Assembly (NCBI GenBank): GCA_033977485.1
Contig: CM066988.1
Span: forward strand, 30,500,001-30,564,000
DNA from: Hydrangea macrophylla
Taxonomy: Eukaryota > Streptophyta > Magnoliopsida > Cornales > Hydrangeaceae
Direction of reading: 5' to 3'
Length of the DNA stretch: 64,000 bases
The notes under the pieces were generated by a model. It was not told where the DNA came from and made no database searches. It saw only the letters and a program-made list of their open reading frames with translations. This document shows, piece by piece, positions 47,561 to 57,978 of the stretch (the first letter of the stretch is position 1; each line of letters begins with the position of its first letter). The position numbers and the translations under genes were made by a program.

Positions 47561-48641
47561 GAGTCTGCGTGGAGATCAGGTAACCGCCCGGAGTTGCTAT
47601 GTCAGTTCCCTTCGCCGAGAGGTCATCACAGAGACATTGAACGTCCAGGAGATGGACCCGAGGGACCAGAATGATAGAGTGGGCCCGATCAAAGAATTAA
47701 AACAAGTGGTATTGAACCCACAACTCCCAGACCGAATGGTAAGCATTGGCACCCTGTTAGAGCCTCGCCGTAGGGAGAAGCTGATTCAATTCCTGCAACA
47801 GAGTCAGGATGTGTTCGCCTGGTGCCACGAAGATATGGCCAGAATTGATCCCCGGGTAATGTCTCATTGGCTCATCGTCGAGCCAGACTCCCGGCCTATG
47901 AAGCAAAAGAGTCGGGGCATGGCCCCCGAGAGACAGAAAGCAGTGTGTAAGGAGGTTGAGAAGCTCCTCAAAGCCCACTCCATACGAGAGGTCCACTACG
48001 CCGACTGGCTAGCCAACGTAGTACTTTTCAAGAAAAATAATCGGAAGTGGAAGATGTGCGTGGACTTCACCGACCTGAACAAACCATGCCCCAAGGACTG
48101 CTATATGCTGCCCAGGATAGACCTCCTTGTGGATTCCACGGCCGGCCATTCGCTCCTCTCATTTATGGATGCCTACTCCGGGTACGATCAGATCAGCATG
48201 TACCCCAGGGACAAAGAAAAGACCTCATTCATCACAGATCAGGGGACCTACTGCTACAAAGTCATGCCCTTTGGCCTCAAAAACGCCGGGGCGACTTATC
48301 AACGCCTGGTCAATCACATGTTCAAAGACTTGATCAGGAAATCCATAGAGGTATACGTCAACAATCTACTAGTCAAAAGTCGGGACGAGTCTGACCATCT
48401 GGCCGGGGCCTTCAGCATTTTGAGGAAGTTCGGGATGATGTTGAACCCGGCCAAGTGCACATTTGGCGTCTAATCCAGAAAGTTCTTAATTAGGGCACCT
48501 GGTTAGTAGGCGGGGAATTGAGGCAAACCCCGAGAAAATCCAGGCCGTCATCAACATGTGGTGGCCTAGGTCGACTAAAGAAGTACAGAGTCTGGCCGGA
48601 TGGGTTACCGCACTGAACAGATTTGTTTCTAGAGCTATCGA
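47561..48641 (+). pseudogene. E4 reverse transcriptase
   Basis: The open frame 47391-48473 covers FAWCHEDMARIDPRVMSHWL, EVEKLLKAHSIREVHYADWL, KKNNRKWKMCVDFTDLNKPC, CYMLPRIDLLVDSTAGHSLL, MDAYSGYDQISMYPRDKEKT and YKVMPFGLKNAGATYQRLVN. The catalytic box normally YVDD reads YVNN (48354-48365), so both active-site Asp are lost. A stop (CAA to TAA type) at 48471 and a frameshift follow before the connection region GIEANPEKIQAVINMWWPRS. A copia solo LTR splits it at 48646. Confidence 0.9.
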
Positions 48642-48646
48642 CCGGT

Positions 48647-50127
48647 TGATGGAAAAATTGCTTTAAATTAAAGTTTAAATGCGCAGTGGAAAAGTCAAGT
48701 TATAAAAACTTATTGGTAGCCCAGGATCTACTACTCACCAATTCCATAGATGCGTACAAGAGGGGACAAGAGTTATACCTTAGTGTCTTGAACCCAATTA
48801 TGATTTTCTTGTTCCTTGGTGATGAAGCAGCCTCCACTAGGTTGTCTTCACCCTTATGTCTCCTGCGGATGCTTCTCAGACAGACTAGAGATGGTGGGAT
48901 CTCTAATAGAAAGGAAGGAGAAGGTTTGGTGCTCTAAAATAGTTTCTGCAGCTTCTGACGTTAAAAAACGACGAACTCCTTTTCCAGAATGCAGCTGCCC
49001 TATTTATAGATTTCTAGAACCGACCTAACCTTCAATCGATCGAACATTCAATCGATCAAACCATTCTCGATCGATCGAACCTGCCATAACTTCGATTGAT
49101 CGAACGAACTTCAAGCGATCGAACTTGTCTTGACAGCTTCCATAAGTGTCTTTCCAAGTATCCTAGCGGAGCTAAGAGTGGGACCTCCTAGGCTCTTTAT
49201 TGTTAGCTCAGATCAGTTGATTAATTCCTATGACCAAACTCTTTGATCAGCAAATTAATCGACTGATCAGTTAACGTTTACTCCACTATAAAACGATAAC
49301 TGAACTCCAACACAAAAGAACATATCCGAAGCGATAACTAGACTTGTATGTTGTACTAATGTCCCTCTACCGTCAGCATTCGCAATCACATTCAGGTAGT
49401 CGGATAAACGGTCACTGTCAACCTGAATCATGATTACTTCTTTAATTCCTTGAGTCCCATTCACCTTTCATGATTACCAAACATGTTGATAACTCTTATC
49501 AACAAGACTACAGTACTCAGTAATCAACTTGGTGACATACTCAAGGGAATGCTTACTCTGAATAAGAGGGTAGATTCTATCTTGACAATATATGTTCATA
49601 ACCCTATGAACATAACATACCCAAGATACCCAGGTGTTGATCTTTTATAGACCTCACTGATTGGTAAGTCATAGTAGTCACAGTCTGTGTTCATAATCGT
49701 CTCAAGATTAAGAACGCTTACCTTATACAAGTTATGAGTTCATATTGACTATTTGACAGCATTGAGTGTCAATAGGAGAACTCAGGTCCGTCAATACACT
49801 GTAAGCACTAGCATATTAACTAAGAGTTACACTCGAGTGATTGAGATTCATCACTCCATCCAATGGTAGTAAATCATGCTACAGTGTATACCTGATGAGA
49901 TATCCAATCTCATCATTCACTGTGACAAGTTCTAAGTATCAAAGGATAGTAATTTGTATCTCACTTGTATGTATCTCATACACATATGAATTACTTACTA
50001 TGATACTTAAGGATTAACACTCATCTCATGAAATGAACATACACAATGAAATGTAAAGCTGATATCCATATATTAAAATGTCAATGTCTCATACATAAAG
50101 TAATGGTTTGAGGGCACAAACCCAACA
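48647..50127 (-). mobile_element. Solo Ty1/copia LTR in E4 pol (1481 bp)
   Basis: On the minus strand starts TGTTGGGTTTGTGCCCTCAA, a typical copia LTR start, and ends GCAATTTTTCCATCA. TSD CCGGT at 48642-48646 and 50128-50132. TATA TCTATAAATA on the minus strand at 49001-49010. A cluster of TCGATCGA palindromes is at 49033-49124. Confidence 0.92.
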
Positions 50128-50132
50128 CCGGT

Positions 50133-51180
50133 GCCTGCCATTCTTTAAGATCCTCCGTAAGGCATTTCAGTGGTCTGAGGAGTGTGAGGAGGCGTTCCAG
50201 GAACTCAAGAAGTACTTGGCTCTCCCCCTCTACTCTCAACACCCGTACGGGGGAAGAATTGTTCCTATACCTGGCAGTATCACCCTCAGCGGTCAACTCG
50301 GCACTCGTTAGGGAAGAGCGCGGGATACAATTCCTAGTGTACTATACCACCCAGGCGTTACAAGGCGCAGAGAGTAGATACTCCCGCATTGAAAAACTTG
50401 CATTCGCTCTCATCACCTCCGCCCAGAGACTTTGTCCGTACTTTCAGGGCCATGTCATTATGGTCCTTACTAACCAACCTCTCCGCAGGATCCTAAGCAG
50501 GCCTGGCACATCCGGGAGGCTCGTCAAGTGGGCCGTGGAATTAGAGAAATTTGAAGTAACATACTGCCCCCGGACGGCAATCAAAGGGCATGCAGTAGCA
50601 GACTTTCTGGTTAAGTTCACATATCCGGAAGACCCAGCTGAAGAGCTCAACCCACCGGTCCTACCGCCCGGATTACAGGCTGACATCCCCACCTGGGTGC
50701 TATATGTGGACGGTTCCTCAAACCAGCAAGGCAGTGGGGCAGGAATCATCTTGACTACTCCCGACGGCATCCAGCTCGAGTATGCCCTAAGGTTTGGGTT
50801 CTGTGCCTCCAACAACGAAGCTGAGTATGAAGCCCTATTGGTCGGATTGCAGTTGGCCACTTCCATGGGTGCGCAATAGGTTCAAAGTTACAATGACTCT
50901 CAGCTCATGGTCAACCAAGTCAACTAGGAGTACGTAGCCCGGGGAGACAACATGGTAGCTTATGTAGCCCTTATCTAAGCAATTTTGAAAAAGCTCCAGG
51001 ATTTCTGTATCACACAGATACTTAGAGAGGAAAACACCAGGGCCGACTGGTTAGCCCGCCTCGCTTCGTCTTCTAAGTCAGACTTGCCTGGGATAAGGGT
51101 AGAAAACCTGCCCGAGCCAAGTATGATCAACTCAGAATGCATGGAGGTGGAACCAGACGCCTTGGGACCCAGCTAGATGG
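50133..51180 (+). pseudogene. E4 RNase H and second (archaeal-type) RNase H
   Basis: First frame FQWSEECEEAFQELKKYLA, a frameshift near 50240, then the standard RNase H: LVREERGIQFLVYYTTQALQ, YSRIEKLAFALITSAQRL, LVKWAVELEKFEV. A second domain follows at 50690-51060: WVLYVDGSSNQQGSGAGIIL, FCASNNEAEYEALLVGLQLA, then (past stops) DSQLMVNQV, ILREENTRADWLARLASS. The YVDGSSN...NNEAEYEAL pattern is the extra RNase H that Tat-lineage elements acquired. Confidence 0.9.
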
Positions 51181-52416
51181 ACTGGATCATGGCATTCCTG
51201 ACAACGGGCGTGTTACCAAACGAGAAAGAGGAGGCCTGCCGGGTCAGGTATCGGGCGGCCCGATATCATCTTATAGACAATGTCCTCTACAAAAGGGGAT
51301 TCTCTGTACTGTATCTCCGCTGCGTCCCTCCCGCACAGGTCTAATCAGTGTTGTACGAAATCCATGAAGGAGTGTGCGGGAATCACATCGGAGGCCGGGC
51401 ACTCTCTAGAAAGGCCTTACTATAAGGATATTACTGGCCAACAATGGCCCGGTATTCTCACGAGTATGTCAGAAGATGCGACAAATGTCAGAGATACTCT
51501 CCCATGATCAACCGACCAAGAGAGTTTCAGACACCAATCCAAAGCCCCTGGCCCTTTGCCAAGTGGGATATCGACATTGTCGGACCCCTACCAACAGGAA
51601 AAGGATAGGTCAAGTTCACAGTCATCGCTGTGGACTACTTTACCAAGTGGGCGGAAGCCGAGCCCTTGGCAACAATAACCGAGCGAAAAATGGAAAGCTT
51701 CATGGAAAAGAATATCCTCAGTAGGTTTGGCATTCCCCGGGTTCTAGTTAGCGACAACGGCAGGCAATTCGACACCCCATTGTTTAGGCAGTTCTGCTCG
51801 GGCTACAGGATACTTAATCACTACTCCTCCCCCGAGCACCCTCAAGTCAATGGCCAAGCCGAGGTGATAAACCGGACGATCTTACAGTCAATCAAAACAA
51901 GACTTGAAAGTGCCAAAGGACTGTGGGCTGAAGAACTGCCAACCCTCTTGTGGACCTACAGAACTACGCCCCGAGCGGCAACAAGTGAGACGCTATTTCT
52001 CCTTAATGTACGGGTTCGAGGTGGTGGTCCCTACAGAGCTCGGGTTGCCTACTTACCGGGTGGCGAATTACAGCGTGCCGGACAACGAAGATACACTGAG
52101 AATAGAGCTGGACTTGGTTGAGGAAAAAAGAGATCGAGCCTATCTAAAGGTGACGACCTATAAGTAACGGGTCTCACGATATTACAACAGTAAGATGAAG
52201 CATCATAGTTTTCAAGTAGGAGACCTCGTCCTTAAGGCAGTGAACCAGTCTACCCGAATCCCGAGCTATGGAAAGTTGGGGCTAAACTGGGAAGGTCTAT
52301 ATACAGTTACCCAAGTCAACTGACCGGGAACTTATTGGCTTCGAAGCCTAGATGGACTTGATCTGTCTCACCCTTGGAATGTGCAACACCTCCGAAAGTA
52401 CTATCAGGAACTCTGA
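51181..52416 (+). pseudogene. E4 integrase
   Basis: Zinc-binding HHCC part: EIHEGVCGNHIGGRALSRKA, GYYWPTM, YVRRCDKCQRYSP. Core: WDIDIVGPLPTGKG (shifted frame), then open from 51630: MDYFTKWAEAEPLATITERK, RFGIPRVLVSDNGRQFDTPL, HPQVNGQAEVINRTILQSIK; the three acidic residues are all visible. Frameshift near 51995, then YGFEVVVPTELGLPT and a C-terminal part with VGDLVLKAVNQSTRIP, GKLGLNWEGLYTVTQV, WNVQHLRKYYQEL ending at 52416. Stops at CAA- and CGA-type positions. Confidence 0.9.
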
Positions 52417-53352
52417 GATATGGGCAGTTTAGCACTGGTTAGGAAATTTTTGTAGCTCTATTTGAGCATTCATTATAAATTTTTGAATAAAATAAAAGAC
52501 TTTACTTTACAAAATTACTCCTATCAGAGTCCCTTCCAATATTGATAGACCTCAGGCCTAACCCTGAGGCAAAAGACCTTGGCTCAAAACCAAGGCACAC
52601 AGACCTTGGTCCTAACCCAGAGGCAAAAGACCTTGGCTCAAAACCAAGGCACACAGACCTCAGGCCTAACCCCGAGGCAAAAGACCTTGGCTCAAAACCA
52701 AGGCACACAGACCTCGGGCCTAAGCCCGAGGCAAAAGATCTTGGCTCAAAACCAAGGCATAAAGACCTCGGGCCTAACCACAAGGCGACGACTTCGCTTA
52801 GGCCCAACCAGCGACTTGGGCAAACCCCCTAGGTGGCTGATGATGGCAAACCTCAAATGACCCTGCAACCCCCATGTTCCAGGTCGGTTTCCTACGGCCA
52901 TTCACTCCCGCACACCTGCCTTAGCAAAATGCTTGGGGGTAGGTAGAGACTGGGCTAAAATAGGAAATCACACCGGTCATTAAAAGGACTTGGAATCCTA
53001 ACATTCCTAAGTACTTATAGTGATCAGAGATGAAAACATCCCGGACGGTAAACAGGACAAGTTCCTATGATACACCGGGCAGTTATCTTTAAAACAGGTC
53101 AGTAAGACCAGCTGTTCTACCAGTTACAGTCCTAAACCATTTGCTAAGGTAGGGATTAGGTCGGTCAAAACTAGGCAGACACTGGCAATCACAAACAGGC
53201 ATGCAAGTACAAAAATTGTAAATAGTTAATGGAAAAGACGATCTCAAGGACCTTTTCATTATTTAAAAACTATTTATACAGGGCCTGGGGGGCAGTTGTA
53301 GTAGCCTCCCCAAAAAATAAACTACAACACAAAAGAAAATAGGTCAGGGACC
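52417..53352 (+). other. E4 spacer between pol and the antisense gene
   Basis: Non-coding. Holds the 54-bp tandem array (52566-52781). The rest, with Pro-rich CCCCTAGG and low-complexity segments, shows nothing recognisable. Likely contains 3' ends of the two convergent transcripts. Confidence 0.65.
52566..52781 (+). repeat. 54-bp tandem repeat, four units plus partial
   Basis: Unit GAGGCAAAAGACCTTGGCTC + AAAACCAAGGCACACAGACC + a variable TCGGGCCTAACCCC, spaced exactly 54 bp (52566, 52620, 52674, 52728). Each unit contains CCTTGG...CCAAGG, a perfect inverted repeat able to form a hairpin. It stays open on both strands as an 18-residue repeat; no sign it is translated. Confidence 0.9.
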
Positions 53353-55455
53353 TTAGTTTTCCACCTCGACCACGTCTTCGGTCTCCCCAACCTCTCCCGT
53401 CGGGTCAGCTACTACTCCCGGGATGGAGCCCCTGCTCGGGGCAGCCTCCTTAGTGAGCCCTGCATCAGCAGCGGGGCCCTCGCCTGTAGCAGGACCTACA
53501 TCCCAGAAGTCAGAATCAATCCCCTCATAGGACGAGATGTCCCACTCAGGATGATCCCAGGATAGCTTGCGCTTCAAGTCTTCATAGCCCTGGAAGAAAC
53601 CATCATCAAAAGCTTCCTCCCGGGCCCCCGCCGCTACCGCCTCCTCCAGCTCCTTCTCCTATGCCTCTGCCGCCGCTGCGCTGGCCCGATCAGCCTCTAG
53701 GTCGGCCTGGGTGGTAGCTAGCTCGGCCTGGGCAGCGCCAAGGCTCAAGGCCAAACCCTTCTCCTTGTCCTTCTCCACGGCCAAAGTGGTGCCCCTAGCC
53801 TCTGAGATCGCCCGCTCCTTAGACAAATCAGCTTCAGCAACAGCGGCCCTCCTGGCCAAGGAAGGTAGGAAGGACTCGGCCCCGGTGGCCATGCATCCGA
53901 CCTGCGAGAAGTTAAAACCGACCGGTCAAAGAACAAGTACAGTTGATAAATTAATTGAAGAAAAAGAAACAGAGGCAGGAGAACTCACCATGTGAGAGAG
54001 GCTGTACAGCCTGCTCTGGAAGACCTCGGGAGACATGTTTTCGCATGTCTCCACTTGGCTGGGGAGCAAACCGAGCTTCACCCGATCCCTGATTTCGACC
54101 GAGGTAGCCATCCGTGCCATAGCAGGCACACCCGCCCGGGGTGCGGACTCTTCAACTATCACCACGTGGGGCATTGAGGTCCCTACTGGCTCCTGACGGT
54201 TTGCTACACCGTGCCAGATCTGCCTTAACGGACGGCCTCCACCCGGGGCCTTGGTGGCGGGCCTTTTTCCTTAGGCCACTGCCATCTGGGCGACAGCAAA
54301 GCAGTTGTAGCGGCCTGCCTCTCCCTCAGTTGCTCCATATTTCTCTTCAGAGCCATCTCTGTAAAAGGAAAAAAATTGAATGGTTAACAACCAATGTAGA
54401 AAATGGGGGAAGGAGTACCACGTGAGACAGTAGAGTCTGAGCACTAACCAGGAAGAATGGCGGGGAACACCGGAGCTTCGGTAGGTTGAGCCGGATCGTT
54501 AGTAGCCCGGAAGTCGCCGGTCCGAGTCAACACGTTCCAAATGTTTATCGGCCGGTCTGCCAAACTCCTGATTCGGGCCTGGCACTCGTCGGGAATGCTT
54601 GGTGGACTGGTTGATCCCGCTGCAAAGTAAACTACAAAATGATTAGTCTCAGAAATTGGAACAAAGCAAAGAAGTAAGCAAAAAGTGAAACTGAACGGGC
54701 TTACCCCTCAACTCTCCCACCCAAGAAGTCCTCATCTGGATCCCAGGGACCGGTTTGTAGAGCCCGAGGGTGGACACTTGGAAGAACCTGTTCTTCCACC
54801 CTTTGTTGTTGCTCGGGTAGTTGACTAAGATCTTCCTCCCCTGGCGAGCCCCGAGAGAAAAGAACCCGGTCTCTCCATGTACGGGGAATGGTCAATGCGT
54901 CCAGAGGAATTCTTGGATGGAGAGTTCATATCCGCAGACCTGGGGCCACAGAGAAATGAACCCCATCAAGAACCTCCAATCGTTCGGGGTCAATTGGCTC
55001 GGGGCAATCCCCAAGTAGATCAGGACGTCCCGAGCGACCGGATGGAGGGGGAAGCAAAACCCAGCCATGAGGATGTCCTCATATAGGGAAGTGAAACCCT
55101 GCTTGTAGATTTGGGCCCCATCGATACTCACCGCCAAGGAACAGTAGTCATGAAGGCCGTACCTATCCCTAATGCGCCTGAGATCTTCAGTACGCAATGT
55201 GGATGGGATGATTTCGCTAGAGAAGGCCACCTCGGGGTCGGGTTCCCTTGGTGTTTCGTCGCCTGAATGCCTGGAAACGGAAGTAGCGGGGGCTTCCTGG
55301 TCCGACTCATCATCGGAGAGACGGATCGGGATTCTACCTTCGCTTTGGTGGTCAGAGGTGGACGCGGATGGCAGACTCGGACTTGTGTCTAGCTCCTCTT
55401 ACCCGGACCGCTCATCCTCCGACCGGGAGGACGAGTTAAAACGAGAGTGACACAT
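53353..55455 (-). pseudogene. Antisense spliced gene of E4 (gypsy-type Transposase_28-like)
   Basis: Four exons on the minus strand: 55455-54705, 54619-54449, 54360-53989, 53901-53353, with GT...AG introns of 85, 88 and 87 bp. About 614 codons. Exon 1 starts at an ATG followed by a Ser/Glu/Asp-rich region, then LRRIRDRYGLHDYCSLAVSI, AGFCFPLHPVARDVLIYLGI, APSQLTPNDWRFLMGFISLW and GWKNRFFQV: the plant putative gypsy-type transposon domain (Pfam Transposase_28, from memory). Exon 4 is an Ala/Glu-rich coiled coil (ARRAAVAEADLSKERAISEA) ending FFQGYEDLKRKLSWDHPEWD and an acidic tail. Damage: TAA and TGA in exon 1, TAG in exon 4 (all C-to-T type), one frameshift in exon 3. Such antisense ORFs are known in Tat-lineage elements; their role is unclear. 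It points against gag-pol. Confidence 0.85.
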
Positions 55456-56294
55456 TTTTGAGGTTTTGGTAACTGGGGTGGGAAGAAGATGACGACCAAG
55501 GTATGGGCCAGGAACCCCGAGCCTGGTATACAAGGGGGGAAAGGTCACTAACCTAAAAGGTAAAGAATAGATGGTCCTTAACACAAGGTGACACTCTTTC
55601 AAGACTACCCCAGAAACACCTGCTCGGTTCAACCGCCCTAAGGTGCCTCCAGACTTGAAGAAAGAACAGAACCTAAGGAAGAAAAAATCCTAGTCCCGTC
55701 CTAACCTAAGTGGGTTCTCTCTCTCTAGCCTCGCTCAGAAAAGAAGAGAAGGAAAAGAGTGAAAAAATGAAGTTGGAAAGGAAAGACTTACAAAGTTTAG
55801 GTAGAAAAGGGCTCGGGAACCTTGCTCGGGAACTTGCTCGCTCTCAAACCGCTCAGGAATATATGTCTTTGCAGCAAAGAGTTGAAGAAATGAACAAGTG
55901 GTCCTTTATATAGGAACCACGGACGGTTCAAATCAAAATAGATCCAACGGCTCTTATGCTTTCTCGTCCAAATTGGCTGACAGTTGTCACCTCGGGCACG
56001 TGAAGCGTCGTCTCAAAAGGTGCGCGCATTAAATGCACGACGAGACGGTTTGGTTACTATGGAAACGGTCCGGTTACATCCACGCTGGCATCGTTTGACC
56101 CTGACTAGGCCAATCACAAGCTGACATGTAGCATAGGAAGGACTCGGGCCCACAGGACCATCGCTCGGTCCATATCCCGACTGATCACCACGACCAGTCC
56201 CACCCCGGGTAGAGTCCCGACCTCTTACCGGACGGTTCCTCGGAAGCAGTTTTAATTTTCAAACTTCATCTGATGAGGCATCACATCAACTTCG
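55456..56294 (-). other. 5' region of the antisense gene
   Basis: Untranslated leader and promoter zone between the antisense start codon and the E4 polypurine tract. Contains the minus-strand TATA box. No other gene seen. Confidence 0.65.
55904..55913 (-). promoter_or_regulatory. TATA box of the antisense gene
   Basis: On the minus strand CTATATAAAG within GGTTCCTATATAAAGGACCAC, about 450 bp upstream of the antisense ATG and outside the LTR. It is a strong TATA match in the right orientation to drive the spliced antisense transcript. Confidence 0.65.
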
Positions 56295-56309
56295 AAAATG
56301 GGGGGCAGT
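56295..56309 (+). other. E4 polypurine tract
   Basis: AAAATGGGGGGCAGT directly precedes the 3' LTR; it is the plus-strand primer site. Confidence 0.8.
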
Positions 56310-56928
56310 TGATATGCCCAGAAATATTGTGCTACAATCAAACCTCCACGTCAACAGCAAAGGACCCGGGTTATCCGGAAAGGGAGCTGGTAGCCCACCG
56401 ATCCCGAGGTCTTTTGAGTGTAACCGCTCGGTATGCTCGAACAGCCCGGGCATGCGGCGCAACAGCTCTCCATGAGGTGGAGTTTGACAGCCAAGCTGCT
56501 TAGCAGTTTCCTAAATCAGTCAGAAGACTAATGGAAGGTGCAAATAGTTTCCTAAGCCATTTGGAGAACCTCTCATGATTTGTGCTCATCAACTTGTAAT
56601 TAGATGAGGCTTCCTTATCTAATCAGTTGCCTATTACGGGTGGTCTCTTACGCCTATAAAAGGGGCCACCCACCCCCATTAGAGGGGATCGCATTCTTAA
56701 CTTAGAGAATAGCATATACACTCATCTCATTTGCATACACCCGACCGGTATTACTGGTAGTGCCGCCCCAATTGCTGGCTTACCATGCCCGCTAGTGATC
56801 TACTAGTGAAGCGCACTGACGCACCCCGTGGACGTAGGTCACCTTATTAACGGGGCCAAACCACACGCAATCGATTGTGTCACCATATCTCTCTTCTTAA
56901 TCCCTCTTACCAATTTTTGGCATCATCA
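56310..56928 (+). repeat. E4 3' LTR (619 bp)
   Basis: Matches the 5' LTR; the TATA box is at 56654-56663. It has an extra short segment near 56830-56845 relative to the 5' copy. Ends GGCATCATCA, followed by TSD CACGT. Confidence 0.95.
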
Positions 56929-56944
56929 CACGTCTTAACCTAGG

Positions 56945-56956
56945 GCTCTGATACCA
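56945..56956 (-). other. E3 primer-binding site
   Basis: On the minus strand TGGTATCAGAGC, the exact initiator Met tRNA type site, eight bases inside E3's 5' LTR end at 56965. It proves that E3's 5' end lies on this side of E4. Confidence 0.88.
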
Positions 56957-56964
56957 AAAGTCCC

Positions 56965-57978
56965 TGTCACGCCCTAGCATAGCAAAAATAGAGAAAATTT
57001 TAAAATTTCCTATCTTGGACCATTAGGCGCGAGACTGGTTGAATCACCGAATTTTCCATGACCAAGCAATGAAGGAAACATATCTAACATAGGATAAAAA
57101 CTGGCATAATTATATTACAATGAAAAGGGAAATAATAGTCTAGCTATTACAACTCCATAGATACAACATTGTCTTATCGCTCTAGGATCTTACAGGAGCT
57201 ATTACAAAAGATAGATAAAGTCCTCTAATAGTGGTTATAACCAAAAACATTTACAAGATTACAACTACTAGTCTTCTCTCTAACTAGAGTAGCCACAATC
57301 CTCCTCGGTGTACTCCTGCTCCACTTCTTCCTCTTGGGTAGCGTAGCAACCTGTGTATTCATCATCTGGATATGTTGGATATGGAAATGTCAAACAACAT
57401 GAACACCGTCAACTTATAAAAGTCGAGTAAGAAAACTAAATCAAATGGAACTTATATAGCCACACACAAACAAGATGCATTTACTTCTTTTAGTACGTCT
57501 TTTAAAGTTCTCCACGTTCTCACCATCGAACTATAACCACTAATGTGCCCAACTATGTATTCGAAGAGAATACGGACAATCAACACGACCAATCTCAACA
57601 TCCCAAAGATACTATAGCAACCAGCTACCAGAGCCTGACTCGGAATCTTAACTCTAGACAACAACAATGGAGAATCTACACACTTTACACTAACCTTTCA
57701 CTTCGTCACGATGAACCAAAGTGTTCTAACTAACCTTCACCTCGTCACGGAGAACCGAAGTGTTCAACTCAACCTTCACTTCGTCACAAAGAACTGAAGT
57801 GTTCAACTTAACACTCACTTCGTCACAAAGAACCATAGTGTTCAACTTAACCCTCACTTCGTCACGAAAAATCGAAGTGTTCAACTCAACCCTTACTTCG
57901 TCACGAAGAACCGAAGTGTTCAACTCAACCTTCACTTCATCATGAAGAACCGAAGTGTACAACTCAACCTGCACATCG
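56965..57978 (-). repeat. E3 5' LTR, visible part
   Basis: Top strand starts TGTCACGCCCTAGC and aligns with 12930-14020 through the 39-bp minisatellite (57703-57970). Cut at 57979 by E6; the remainder is not found before the window ends. Confidence 0.9.

Larger units (their letters stand above)
36118..56928 (+). mobile_element. E4: Ty3/gypsy Tat-lineage element with antisense gene
   Basis: LTRs TGATATGCCC...GGCATCATCA, TSD CACGT at 36113-36117 and 56929-56933. Once E5 and two solo LTRs are removed it is about 10.7 kb. Order: 5' LTR, TGGCGCC-type PBS, gag, protease, RT, RNase H, a second RNase H, integrase, spacer with 54-bp repeats, minus-strand spliced gene, polypurine tract, 3' LTR. Second RNase H plus antisense gene with the gypsy-type Transposase_28-like region mark the Tat lineage. 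Frames carry scattered stops. Confidence 0.93.

Noticed and set aside
52502..52860. 18-residue repeat ORFs on both strands
   Set aside because: Translations of the 54-bp tandem array in E4's 3' spacer; same reasoning as above.
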